A stretch of DNA of 18,698 bases from Clostridiales bacterium UBA929 (GCA_002293625.1 DBDP01000082.1:1-18698), one strand, 5' to 3'; shown: positions 6,650 to 14,230, counted from the first letter of the stretch. Notes: generated by a model not told the origin, from the letters alone. A program made the numbers and translations.

Positions 6650-8803
6650 ATGACTGAGACATACGATATAGCCGGGTATTGCCGTATATCGGTGGATGAG
6701 GAGCAGGATCGGGACAACACGTCCATTGAGAACCAAAAGGCCATCATCGACGAATTTGTCCGCCGCAAGTTCCCCGGCTCAAAGCTCTCTTTTTATGAAG
6801 ACCGCGACCGTTCCGGTTACACCTTTGAGCAGCGGGAGGGGTATCAGTCTCTGCGGCCGTTGCTGATGATGCACAAGATAGATATGTTGGTCGTCAAGGA
6901 TTTTTCTCGTTTCTCCCGCCGCAACAGCAGGGGGTTAGTGGAGTTAGAAGACCTGCGCGACGCGGGGGTGCGGATTATATCCATCGGCGACAGTATCGAC
7001 TTTCCCACATATGACGATTGGATTTCCATACAATTTCGTTTTTTGGTTAACGAACTGCCGGTTACCGACGCCAGTAAGAAGGTCAAGTCCGTAATCCAAA
7101 AACGGCAGGCCGACGGCAAATGGATATGCGCCGTGCCATACGGCTACATCATTACCAACAGCAAGACGATGGCGTTCGAGGTTGACCCGGTTGCCGCCGA
7201 GGTTGTCCAAAAAATCTTCAGCCTATATAATGGCGGGTGGGGCTACAAGAAAATCGCGAACTACCTGACGGAATTACACATTCCGACGCCGCGTATGGTT
7301 GAGCGAACGCGCAAAGAGGAGCGCGGCGAGGAATCGAAACGAATCGCCAAGCCGGATTGGAGCATCATCACGGTTGAGGGTATCCTCCGGAACGATTTCT
7401 ATATAGGAACCCTGAGGCAGGGAAAATACCGGCGCAAGAATATCAACGGAGCTGAGATAAAGGTTGATACCGAAGACCACATTGTCTTTGAAAACCACCA
7501 TGAGCCGATTATTGACTACCGCACCTTCGCGAACGCGCGGGAACAGCTCCAAAGACGCGGAGTCAGCCACTACCGGGGTGTGAAGAAAAACGACAATGTG
7601 TATTCCGGCTTTATCCGATGCGGCGACTGCGGAAGCCCGATGTTCTCAATGTCCCGCCGCGACCTGCGTCCGGCGTATACCTGCGGCACATATCACAAGC
7701 GAGGACTGACCGGTTGCTCCTCGCACCACACACGGGTGGACGTGCTAGATGGACTCTTGAAAACCTATATCCGACGCGTCCGAGATAACTCCTCCGATAT
7801 GATTGCGCTGCTGGAGCAAACGATCAAAAACGAAAACACCGAAGTCAAGAACAACGAAGAGACACTGGGAATCCTCGAAAATCAGCTTGACGCCGCACGG
7901 GAGGAACTCAAAGCGATTAAGCGGCAGAAGATACGGGAGATCATGAAACGCCCCGACGCCGAGGAACTCATAGAGGAAACCTATTTCGAAATGGAGACGG
8001 AAGCGGAAAACCGGATCACAGGCTTGCAAAATCAAATCACGCTGACAGCCGACCGGCGAAACGCCATCATACGAGCCAACCGCACAGCTAAAACCGCGAT
8101 AGAAATCTTCAATGACATTTTGGACAAGCCGAAGCTTGATAAGCGGGACTTAGAGTTAATCATCGATCAGATTCTCGTGTATGAGGATCGTTTGGAAATT
8201 AAGTTGAGACCCGATATAGACGCTCTGCTGAACGTCGCGGAGGAAGCGGTAAATTTTAAGTCAGGCATCGTAGATAGCTTAAAAACCCGCATAGTCCAAT
8301 CCTCGGAAAAGAGGCCGGACAAGATTTACGATGTCAATGTTATCTGTAACGGCGACCCGCTGGAGATTTATACCGATAAAGACGGCGAAGTTATATTTAA
8401 GAAGTACAGTCCGATGGGCGAGCTTTCGGCGTTTGCCTCGCAGCTCTGTGATACGTTGAGCAAGACCACGGGCGCGATGGTCTGTATCTGCGACCGTGAC
8501 AGTGTAATCGCCGTTTGTGGGCTGCCGCAGCGCGAACTGATGGAGAAACGTATCGGCGAAGATCTGGAAAAGATCATGGAAGGCCGCCAGATATACCAGT
8601 ACAAGCAAGGCGGCGCGAAAATCACCGTCTCCGACGATCAAGAAAAATACCATGCCGGTATTGCCGCCCCGATCATCGCAGAGGGTGACGTCTCCGGCGC
8701 GGTGGTGTTCCTGCTGTCCGAAAGCGGTGCGCCGTTCTCGGATACCGAGCATAAGCTGGCGCAGACCGTAGCGGGCTTCCTCGGGAAGCAGATGGAGTCG
8801 TAA
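6650..8803 (+). CDS. Large serine recombinase, fused in frame to the C-terminal part of SpoVT
   Basis: A site-specific integrase/excisionase of the large serine recombinase class (TnpX/SpoIVCA type). The catalytic domain starts YDIAGYCRISVDEEQDRDNT, with Ser14 as the expected nucleophile, and contains the DFSRFSRRNSRG arginine motif. The recombinase domain follows (VPYGYIITNSKTMAFEVDP), then a zinc ribbon with Cys324, Cys327, Cys345 and Cys356, and a coiled coil at about 385-470. The recombinase proper ends near residue 566. From Gly568 to residue 717 the protein matches SpoVT: GDPLEIYTDKDGEVIFKKYS, then the GAF-like part ending VAGFLGKQMES. The start is supported by GAGGTG 5 bases upstream. 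The fusion most simply reflects integration into spoVT; the stop codon used is that of spoVT. Confidence 0.93.
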   Translation: MTETYDIAGYCRISVDEEQDRDNTSIENQKAIIDEFVRRKFPGSKLSFYEDRDRSGYTFEQREGYQSLRPLLMMHKIDMLVVKDFSRFSRRNSRGLVELEDLRDAGVRIISIGDSIDFPTYDDWISIQFRFLVNELPVTDASKKVKSVIQKRQADGKWICAVPYGYIITNSKTMAFEVDPVAAEVVQKIFSLYNGGWGYKKIANYLTELHIPTPRMVERTRKEERGEESKRIAKPDWSIITVEGILRNDFYIGTLRQGKYRRKNINGAEIKVDTEDHIVFENHHEPIIDYRTFANAREQLQRRGVSHYRGVKKNDNVYSGFIRCGDCGSPMFSMSRRDLRPAYTCGTYHKRGLTGCSSHHTRVDVLDGLLKTYIRRVRDNSSDMIALLEQTIKNENTEVKNNEETLGILENQLDAAREELKAIKRQKIREIMKRPDAEELIEETYFEMETEAENRITGLQNQITLTADRRNAIIRANRTAKTAIEIFNDILDKPKLDKRDLELIIDQILVYEDRLEIKLRPDIDALLNVAEEAVNFKSGIVDSLKTRIVQSSEKRPDKIYDVNVICNGDPLEIYTDKDGEVIFKKYSPMGELSAFASQLCDTLSKTTGAMVCICDRDSVIAVCGLPQRELMEKRIGEDLEKIMEGRQIYQYKQGGAKITVSDDQEKYHAGIAAPIIAEGDVSGAVVFLLSESGAPFSDTEHKLAQTVAGFLGKQMES
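8335..8370 (+). other. Candidate right attachment junction (attR) in spoVT
   Basis: Protein similarity to SpoVT begins at the GGC codon at 8351 (Gly-Asp-Pro-Leu-Glu-Ile) and stops abruptly to its left. The crossover core should therefore lie at or just right of 8351, within bases shared by element and host, for example around GGCGACCCGCTGGAGAT. The second copy of the core is not found in the window, so the exact core cannot be set. Confidence 0.5.
8351..8803 (+). pseudogene. spoVT: 3' fragment of spoVT (lacks the N-terminal ~30 codons)
   Basis: SpoVT is a sigma-G-dependent AbrB-type regulator of forespore gene expression, about 178 residues long, with an N-terminal swapped-hairpin DNA-binding domain and a C-terminal GAF-like domain. 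The 150 codons here correspond to about residue 31 onward of the known Bacillus protein. They start at GDPLEI, keep the KKYSP linker, and contain the GAF region with VCICDRDSVIAV, GIAAPIIAEGDVSGAVVFLL and the end TVAGFLGKQME. The first strand and helix of the AbrB domain (the segment with RRIDDLGRVVIPKEIRR in relatives) are missing. The fragment has no start or ribosome site of its own and is in frame with the recombinase. The missing 5' part is expected at the left end of the element, beyond base 1. Confidence 0.8.
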
Positions 8804-8867
8804 GACGTCGGGTGTATTGTTGCGGACGACAATAATATACGTCGTCTACCAACTCGACTGCGCAATA

Positions 8868-8914
8868 AAATAAGAGAGATATTGAAGCGTAATGCTACAA
8901 TATCCCTCTTATTT
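8868..8914. terminator. Long bidirectional stem-loop between convergent genes
   Basis: A 17-base arm (8868-8884, AAATAAGAGAGATATTG) pairs with 8898-8914 with one mismatch on the plus strand (a G-U pair on the minus strand) around a 13-base loop. It is flanked by A/T runs. It lies between the recombinase/spoVT stop and the stop of the minus-strand small membrane protein gene, so it can terminate both. A further imperfect inverted repeat covers about 8802-8850. Confidence 0.7.
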
Positions 8915-8930
8915 AGCTTACTACAGGATT

Positions 8931-9161
8931 TTACGCCCGAACAAATCCGTAAATCACGATTATTGCTCCGACGAGGATAGATACGCCGCCGATGATTCTT
9001 CCAAGAAAAATTGCGTCGTCCGATGGTTCCAACTTCCCTTGATTCCGCCATTTATGTCCAAAGGTAATCATAAACTTTGGAAACAAAACCGCTAAAATGC
9101 CCGGTATCAGAAAGAGAAAACCGACCACTCTGAGATCAACGTAACCGTGTTGCGTGTTCAC
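8931..9161 (-). CDS. Small membrane protein, DUF6199-like
   Basis: A 76-residue protein with two predicted membrane helices: VVGFLFLIPGILAVLFP near the N-terminus and IIGGVSILVGAIIVIYGFV at the C-terminus. Between them lie a short basic loop and LEPSDDAIFLGRI. The arrangement (helix, EPSD motif, R-x-x-G and second helix) resembles small membrane proteins annotated as DUF6199, whose function is unknown. The start is a GTG at 9161 placed one base after the TAG of the upstream secreted-protein gene, with no Shine-Dalgarno, which points to translational coupling. An internal GTG about 12 codons in is an alternative. It probably shares the promoter at 10225-10253 with its neighbour. Confidence 0.65.
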   Translation of the reverse strand: MNTQHGYVDLRVVGFLFLIPGILAVLFPKFMITFGHKWRNQGKLEPSDDAIFLGRIIGGVSILVGAIIVIYGFVRA

Positions 9162-9162
9162 G

Positions 9163-10179
9163 CTATGATGCTACATGGATAGGCAGCGACGCAGTGAGGA
9201 TATTTGTGCTAATCGCCGTATTGCCTGCCACTTTTATTTCTACCCCGTGAATGAAAGAGTATTTTGGGAAAACGTTATATCCCGTTAAATTGTTTCCCAC
9301 GCATACAGTAGGCCAGTTGTAGTAATCAGGGGCGGTATCAAGGTAATATTCATTTTTCGCTTCTGTTAGTAACTGAGAACCTTGATAACGTCTTGCGATT
9401 TCCTCAACATTCATATGCACACAGTTTGCGCTCCCATAGTAGGCAAATTGCCCCATTGAGTTTTCGACAAAGATGAACTGGTGAACAGTTCGTGTTATTA
9501 GTCGAGCTTCATATAAGTCAAGTTGACTTGTTGATGTTCCACTAAACAACAGGTTAGTAAACCACTCATAAGGTAACCATGCCACAATGGGAATCTTGCT
9601 AATGGCTTTATCAACGTACAATTGTATAGTGCTGGCTAATGTTGGTAGTTTCGATTTGAAGTTAACCATTGGAGATACAGTGTTGGATGATATGTTTGCA
9701 TTGGGATAAGGCGAAGCAATTACACTATACACCCATGTTCCCTGTACCCTTTCACGGATTGAGTAGAATTGAATTTTGTCTGTCGAGGGAGGCATCGGCG
9801 GTTCTGGAATACTTAAAACACTAGGATTTGAGTTGTTTAGACTGTCAGACGGATATAACGCGTCGATAATAGCTTTTCCGTCATTTGGACTCTCGGTTTT
9901 ACTGAAGAAATTAAGTACATCGGCTTTACTCATTTTCTGCGCGCCCAACTCCGAAAGCCTGACGTCGATCTGGGTGTTCCTTTTCTGCACATCAGATCTC
10001 TTTGCCGTTATATTTGGATCCGATGTCATCTCCATCTCGATTTTCTTGTTTATCAGGCGCAATGTTTCCTCAATAACTCCATGTGACTTTTCTGTCTCAT
10101 AGGTTACCGCTGATGTTATGCCTGTTGAAAGGAACACGGTTACCACTAGTAAAATCGATGCGATTTTTTTGAGGTTCAT
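9163..10179 (-). CDS. Secreted protein of unknown function
   Basis: I do not recognise this 338-residue protein. It has a clear signal peptide: basic start MNLKKIAS, hydrophobic core ILLVVTVFLSTG, and a probable cleavage site after ITSA (residue 24). No later membrane helix or lipobox is evident. The mature part has a polar helical N-terminal region (about 28-110), a proline-rich linker (IPEPPMPPS), then a domain rich in aromatic residues with LPYEWFTNLLF and two cysteines (SANCVHMN, PTVCVGN) that could form a disulfide. GGTGGA lies 6 bases before the ATG, and an excellent promoter lies 46 bases upstream. It is followed with one-base spacing by the small membrane protein gene, suggesting a joint envelope function. 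Confidence 0.75.
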   Translation of the reverse strand: MNLKKIASILLVVTVFLSTGITSAVTYETEKSHGVIEETLRLINKKIEMEMTSDPNITAKRSDVQKRNTQIDVRLSELGAQKMSKADVLNFFSKTESPNDGKAIIDALYPSDSLNNSNPSVLSIPEPPMPPSTDKIQFYSIRERVQGTWVYSVIASPYPNANISSNTVSPMVNFKSKLPTLASTIQLYVDKAISKIPIVAWLPYEWFTNLLFSGTSTSQLDLYEARLITRTVHQFIFVENSMGQFAYYGSANCVHMNVEEIARRYQGSQLLTEAKNEYYLDTAPDYYNWPTVCVGNNLTGYNVFPKYSFIHGVEIKVAGNTAISTNILTASLPIHVAS

Positions 10180-10224
10180 TTTTTATCCACCATTCGTATT
10201 TAGGGATATATTCCCTTTTCATTG

Positions 10225-10253
10225 AATATATCATAATCATCTTAATTTGTCAA
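10225..10253 (-). promoter_or_regulatory. Sigma-A-type promoter of the secreted/membrane protein pair
   Basis: On the minus strand a perfect TTGACA (10253-10248) and TATATT (10230-10225) are separated by 17 bases, 46 bases upstream of the ATG at 10179. Confidence 0.8.
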
Positions 10254-10275
10254 TTCTTTTCGAAAAATATTTTTG

Positions 10276-10306
10276 CAATGATTTTCAAGGGCCAATGATT
10301 TTCAAG
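10276..10306 (+). repeat. Tandem direct repeat of 14 bases
   Basis: CAATGATTTTCAAG occurs at 10276-10289 and again at 10293-10306, a period of 17 bases, in the divergent intergenic region. It lies upstream of the minus-strand promoter and 14 bases before the plus-strand ATG at 10320. It could be a pair of operator half-sites or simply a short duplication. Confidence 0.6.
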
Positions 10307-10319
10307 TGAGCGAGGTGCC

Positions 10320-11684
10320 ATGCAGATTTCAAATCGCGCGATGGCATTGACAGAACCCCCCGCCAAATGGTACAATCTCCTTGACAATGAACGCAGACAG
10401 ACAGGGGGCGGTCTCGTGTTTGCTCCGCTGGAACCGAAACAGGAGAACAAACACCGTTATGCAACGCCGAAAAAAACGGCGGATTCCGCCTTGCCGGCTA
10501 TCTCTGCGCCGCTGCACTACAATACATCCAAACCCGCGCAACTGCAAGCTGTCCCGGTTGACGAACCCGTCATCCAAATGGTTCGTAAGCGCGTGAAAGG
10601 CGTAGCCGGCAATTTTTCCGACCATGATATTTACTACGACAAAGACGACGGGAAGTATTACAGCGGCATAATAAGAGAAGAGGAGAAGAAAGCAGACGTC
10701 CTCATCACAAACGAAGAAAATACCAAATATACTAATACCGCTGGAAAAGCCGGTAGGGCAGGCAAAACCACAGTCCTTGTGCAAGCCAATACCCCCACTA
10801 AAAAAGTGGGTAATATCCAAGGTGCAACCGCGGATACGGGGGGAAAGATGAAGGCGACAGCCGACGTTTTCAGCGACGGAACGGAAATGACGAACCCGCC
10901 AAAGGCTATCCGCCTCTACGCGGAAGGGAATATGAAACACGCGTACGAACTTGCAAAAGCTTTCGGCGACCCTAAAAAAGTCGACGCTTTTATGAAGCTG
11001 GATGCTACCAATGCTTTGGTAAATGATCAATTGCCGAACAATCCCGAAACGCTGATCAAAGCGACCGAATATGATGATAGAGCCGGTCTTGTCTCGCGTT
11101 ATGATGGGGTAGGGGCAGATTTGGACGCCGCGTCCGGGCATTCACTGATAGAAGCGTCCTTTGGCGGAAAAACCGGTGACCTGACACGTGCCGAATCTAA
11201 AAAATCAAAGCGTAAATACGACATAATACAAGCAACCTTCTTTTGGCTTCCTCACTCTACAAATGGAGAGAATTTGCTTGCTTTGAAGAATTTTATGCTT
11301 AATCAAAAGTGCAAGCTAAGAGATGATGGAAAGATTAGGGCGGTATTAACTAATAAAAGCATTAGAACGGGTCTGGATGGAAAAAACAATTATAGGCTTG
11401 TCGCGGATAGACTTGAAATTGATGACGATCTAAAAAAAGAATTCAATATTAGAATCATTGAATTGCCAAAGAAGTATTCCGAACGATTGGGTGATATTGA
11501 TATAAATAAGACGGGAGCTTTTAAGCACACGCAAACAAAGGCTGATAAAGAGGTTCCCTCCCAAAATGGCGACCTTATCGTCGAAGCCGCCCTAAAGCAG
11601 CCGCCAAAAACAGAGCCACCCCCCGAACCAAACCCCGTAGCAGAGCCAACGCAACCCGAAACAGTACCAACCGAAACAAATTAA
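10320..11684 (+). CDS. Unrecognised 454-residue protein with possible Rossmann/DUF2431-like domain and proline-rich tail
   Basis: The N-terminal half (about 1-190) is low in hydrophobic residues, rich in K, T, A, P and Q, and probably disordered, with a basic patch VIQMVRKRVKG near 84-94. Residues about 195-400 look like a Rossmann-type domain: a strand plus glycine loop IRLYAEGNMKHA, IKATEYDD at about 246-253, and KYDIIQATFFWLPHS at about 299-313, followed by a helix and KIRAVLTN. This order resembles DUF2431/BMT5-like methyltransferase folds, but the match is by eye and weak. The tail (about 428-454) is proline/glutamate-rich (PPKTEPPPEPNPVAEPTQP). There is no signal peptide. The ATG at 10320 has GAGG close upstream. 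It ends 13 bases before the gltA-like gene and may share its transcript. Confidence 0.7.
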   Translation: MQISNRAMALTEPPAKWYNLLDNERRQTGGGLVFAPLEPKQENKHRYATPKKTADSALPAISAPLHYNTSKPAQLQAVPVDEPVIQMVRKRVKGVAGNFSDHDIYYDKDDGKYYSGIIREEEKKADVLITNEENTKYTNTAGKAGRAGKTTVLVQANTPTKKVGNIQGATADTGGKMKATADVFSDGTEMTNPPKAIRLYAEGNMKHAYELAKAFGDPKKVDAFMKLDATNALVNDQLPNNPETLIKATEYDDRAGLVSRYDGVGADLDAASGHSLIEASFGGKTGDLTRAESKKSKRKYDIIQATFFWLPHSTNGENLLALKNFMLNQKCKLRDDGKIRAVLTNKSIRTGLDGKNNYRLVADRLEIDDDLKKEFNIRIIELPKKYSERLGDIDINKTGAFKHTQTKADKEVPSQNGDLIVEAALKQPPKTEPPPEPNPVAEPTQPETVPTETN

Positions 11685-11697
11685 CAAGGAGAAGCAC

Positions 11698-13101
11698 ATG
11701 TCAATCCAACAAAAGACCCCGATGCCCGAGCAACCGTCGCAGGAGCGCCGTCGCAACTTTTCCGAGGCGGCGCTGGGATACACGCCGGAACAGGCAAAAC
11801 GCGAGGCGTCCCGCTGTTTGGGGTGCCAAAACCGCCCCTGCGTCGCGGGCTGCCCCGTCTCGGTTCCCATCCCGGAATTTTTAGCGCAAGCGGCGAAAGG
11901 CAATTTTGCCGATGCGTATCAAACGGTATATTCGCAGAACACGCTGCCCGCCGTCTGCGGACGCGTCTGTCCGCAGGAACGGCAGTGTGAAGCGCTCTGC
12001 GTGCGCGGAATCAAGGGGGAGCCGGTTGGCGTTGGGCGGGTAGAGCGTTTCGTCGCAGACTGGTTCGACGAGCAGTCCCGTTTTCATGAAGAACCTTCCG
12101 CGAACCTTTCTACTATCGCTAAAAAAGATCAAAAAGCAGCCGTGGTCGGTTCCGGTCCCGCCGGTCTGACCTGCGCGGGGGAATTGGCGCGGCGCGGATA
12201 CAGCGTGACGGTGTTTGAGGCGTTCCATGAACCGGGCGGCGTACTTACTTACGGTATCCCCGAATTCCGTCTGCCGAAGGCGGTCGTCAGGCGAGAGGTG
12301 CAAAAACTGCGCGAGACGGGTGTAATCTTTGAAGCCAACGCCGTTATCGGGCGTTTGTTTACCCTCGACGAACTGTTTTCGCGGGGGTTCGCGACCGTGT
12401 TCCTCGGTGTCGGTGCCGGATTGCCGGTTTTTATGAACATTCCGGGCGAAAACCTAAACGGCGTGTATTCCGCCAACGAGTTTTTGACCCGCGTCAATCT
12501 GATGAAGGCATACCTCGACGAAGCGGATACCCCGATTCAGAAGGGTAAGCGTGTCGTTGTTGTGGGCGGCGGTAACGTGGCGATGGATGCCGCGCGGTGC
12601 GCGCTGCGCTTAGGCGCTGAAGAGGTTCGTATCCTTTACCGCCGCGGGCCGGGTGAGTTGCCCGCGCGCGCCGAGGAAGTGACCCACGCCCGCGAGGAGG
12701 GCATAACCTTCGACTTTCTCTCCGCACCTGTCGAATACTTGTCCGACGAACAAGGGCGGCTCCGTGCCGCTGTGTGCCAGCGGATGGAATTGAGTGAACC
12801 CGACGCGTCAGGGCGGCGCAAACCTGTCCCGATTGACGGGGAGCAGTATACCGTTGACTGCGATATGGCCATCGTCGCGATCGGCACGACCCCTAATCCG
12901 TTGATCGCGGAGACAACCGAGGGTTTGAAACTCAGCGCCCGCGGCTGTGTCCTGATCGATTCCGAAACATGCTCCACCTCACGACCCGGCGTCTACGCGG
13001 GCGGCGATATCGCGACCGGTGCCGCGACGGTTATCCTCGCGATGGGTTCCGGCAAAAAAGCCGCCGCCGCGATGGATGCGTATATGTCCGCTCATGCTTG
13101 A
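11698..13101 (+). CDS. gltA: NADPH-dependent glutamate synthase small subunit-like flavoprotein (GltA/GltD family)
   Basis: Family members carry electrons from NADPH through FAD and iron-sulfur clusters, either for glutamate synthase or as the B subunit of the bifurcating NfnAB complex. The protein has 467 residues. The N-terminal Fe-S domain holds the cysteines C40-x2-C43-x4-C48-x3-C52 and C87, C91, C97, C101. An FAD Rossmann motif GSGPAG at 151-156 is followed by the NADPH motif VVVVGGGNVAMDAARCA near 288, and a C-terminal GGDIATGAATVILAMGSGKK closes the FAD site. The start has AAGGAG 6 bases upstream. No NfnA or glutamate synthase large subunit lies beside it in the window, so the partner is unknown. 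The stop overlaps the next small gene. Confidence 0.92.
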   Translation: MSIQQKTPMPEQPSQERRRNFSEAALGYTPEQAKREASRCLGCQNRPCVAGCPVSVPIPEFLAQAAKGNFADAYQTVYSQNTLPAVCGRVCPQERQCEALCVRGIKGEPVGVGRVERFVADWFDEQSRFHEEPSANLSTIAKKDQKAAVVGSGPAGLTCAGELARRGYSVTVFEAFHEPGGVLTYGIPEFRLPKAVVRREVQKLRETGVIFEANAVIGRLFTLDELFSRGFATVFLGVGAGLPVFMNIPGENLNGVYSANEFLTRVNLMKAYLDEADTPIQKGKRVVVVGGGNVAMDAARCALRLGAEEVRILYRRGPGELPARAEEVTHAREEGITFDFLSAPVEYLSDEQGRLRAAVCQRMELSEPDASGRRKPVPIDGEQYTVDCDMAIVAIGTTPNPLIAETTEGLKLSARGCVLIDSETCSTSRPGVYAGGDIATGAATVILAMGSGKKAAAAMDAYMSAHA

Positions 13102-13321
13102 GGAAATCGGAAGGGCGTTATGGACGCTCGTCAGGGATCCTATATTTTTAATCTTCGCCGCAGTTGCCGTCATATGCGGCATCACACTTAAGAAGAGCGG
13201 GAAAGATCTCCCGAAAGGTATGAGAATCGCATTAATCGCTGCTTTTATTCTCTTTTGCGTGTTGACCTTGCTGCTCGCAGTCATGGTTGTTTTGGGAGCG
13301 ATGACGCTGTATTCAGCTTAA
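13094..13321 (+). CDS. Small two-helix membrane protein
   Basis: A 75-residue hypothetical protein with two hydrophobic segments, PIFLIFAAVAVICGITL and a longer one from MRIALIAAFILF to VVLGAMTL, joined by a basic loop KKSGKDLPKG. The ATG at 13094 overlaps the gltA-like stop by 8 bases with no clear ribosome site, so translation is probably coupled to that gene. Its last 9 bases overlap the end of gpr, which is transcribed towards it, and no terminator separates the two. Function unknown. Confidence 0.55.
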   Translation: MLEEIGRALWTLVRDPIFLIFAAVAVICGITLKKSGKDLPKGMRIALIAAFILFCVLTLLLAVMVVLGAMTLYSA

Positions 13322-14221
13322 AAAACCCTGTATATCCTCCACACTCAGCTCAGGATGCAACGCAACGCTCAATGCGTACCCGATAACGCGCGCGAGACTT
13401 TTCACTTGCGTATCAATCTCCTTCGGCGTCACCATCAGCCCGCCCGAAAACTTGGAAATTTCTTTCCAATCGGGTTCGGGTTGTCCGGCGCGTTCGGTGA
13501 GATCGGCCATCAGCGTCAGCGCGTCGACGACGGTCGGTACGCCGAGCGAAATGACCGGCACGCCGAGCGTGTTTTTGTTTAGCGCCGCGCGCGCGTTACC
13601 CACGCCGGAACCGGGAACAATGCCGCTGTTCGCAATTTGTACGGTGGAGCACAAGCGCGAGAGGCGGCGCGACGTCAGCGCGTCCACGATAATCACCGCA
13701 CCGGGGCGCACGTGCTGAATTGCGCCGAGAATCATTTCCGCGCTCTCCATTCCCGTCGTACCCAGCACACCGGGCGATATGGCCGCCACCGGACGCATAT
13801 GACCGTATTCCTCCGGCATTTTATCCACCAAATGCCGCGTTACAAGCGTGTTTTGCATGGCGATCGGACCGATTGAATCGGGGGTGATGTCGCGGTTCCC
13901 AAGCCCCGCGAGCAATACGCCGTACAACCCGCCAACCGGCAGCAGCGGCGAGAGTTCTTCCGCGATCGCCCGCACCGAAGAATTAAACGAGTCGCCCTCG
14001 TGGCGCATCAATCCCCGCGTCTCGACCGTCACATATGTGCCGACGGGCTTTCCCAGCGCCTGCTCGCCCTTCTCGTTCTTTATCTCTACCCGTGTCACCG
14101 GGCAGCCGTGCCGTTTATACTCCCGCGCGATAACGCCCTCAATTTCGCTTGTCTCCTCGGCGCTCTCTTGAATCAGTTCCCGCGCTTCCAGCGCCAAATC
14201 GGTACGCTTGCTCACCGCCAT
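13313..14221 (-). CDS. gpr: Germination protease GPR (spore protease)
   Basis: GPR (peptidase family A25) degrades small acid-soluble spore proteins during germination; it is made as a zymogen in the forespore and self-processed. The protein has 302 residues, shorter than the ~370 of Bacillus but within what is known for Clostridia. It starts MAVSKRTDLALEARE, matching the conserved RTDLA-x-E region near the processing site, so the propeptide is very short. Conserved blocks are GLGNRDITPDSIGP, PGVLGTTGMES, VDALTSRR (a proposed acidic active-site residue lies in each of the first and third) and NSGIVPGSGVGN. A GGGGG run lies about 8 bases before the ATG. It marks the organism as a spore former. 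The gene is convergent with, and overlaps, the small membrane protein gene. Confidence 0.95.
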   Translation of the reverse strand: MAVSKRTDLALEARELIQESAEETSEIEGVIAREYKRHGCPVTRVEIKNEKGEQALGKPVGTYVTVETRGLMRHEGDSFNSSVRAIAEELSPLLPVGGLYGVLLAGLGNRDITPDSIGPIAMQNTLVTRHLVDKMPEEYGHMRPVAAISPGVLGTTGMESAEMILGAIQHVRPGAVIIVDALTSRRLSRLCSTVQIANSGIVPGSGVGNARAALNKNTLGVPVISLGVPTVVDALTLMADLTERAGQPEPDWKEISKFSGGLMVTPKEIDTQVKSLARVIGYALSVALHPELSVEDIQGFLS

Positions 14222-14230
14222 ATGCTAACC

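Larger units (their letters stand above)
1..8350. mobile_element. Right-hand portion of an integrative mobilizable element inserted in spoVT (left end outside window)
   Basis: A type I restriction-modification operon, an oriT-like hairpin cluster, a MobC-like protein, a relaxase and a large serine recombinase lie together. The block ends where the recombinase frame runs into SpoVT-coding sequence at about 8351. Genes for mobilization but no type IV secretion or coupling proteins are visible, so an IME rather than a self-transmissible ICE is the simplest reading, at least for the part seen. The left boundary is inferred to lie beyond base 1, because no plus-strand sequence coding for the SpoVT N-terminus is present anywhere left of 8350. 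That the restriction operon is cargo of the same element is inference from this argument. Confidence 0.6.

Noticed and set aside
13019..13093. Longer version of the small membrane protein starting at 13019
   Set aside because: The added residues are arginine- and proline-rich read-through of the gltA-like gene in another frame; the ATG at 13094 fits a membrane protein with an 8-base overlap.
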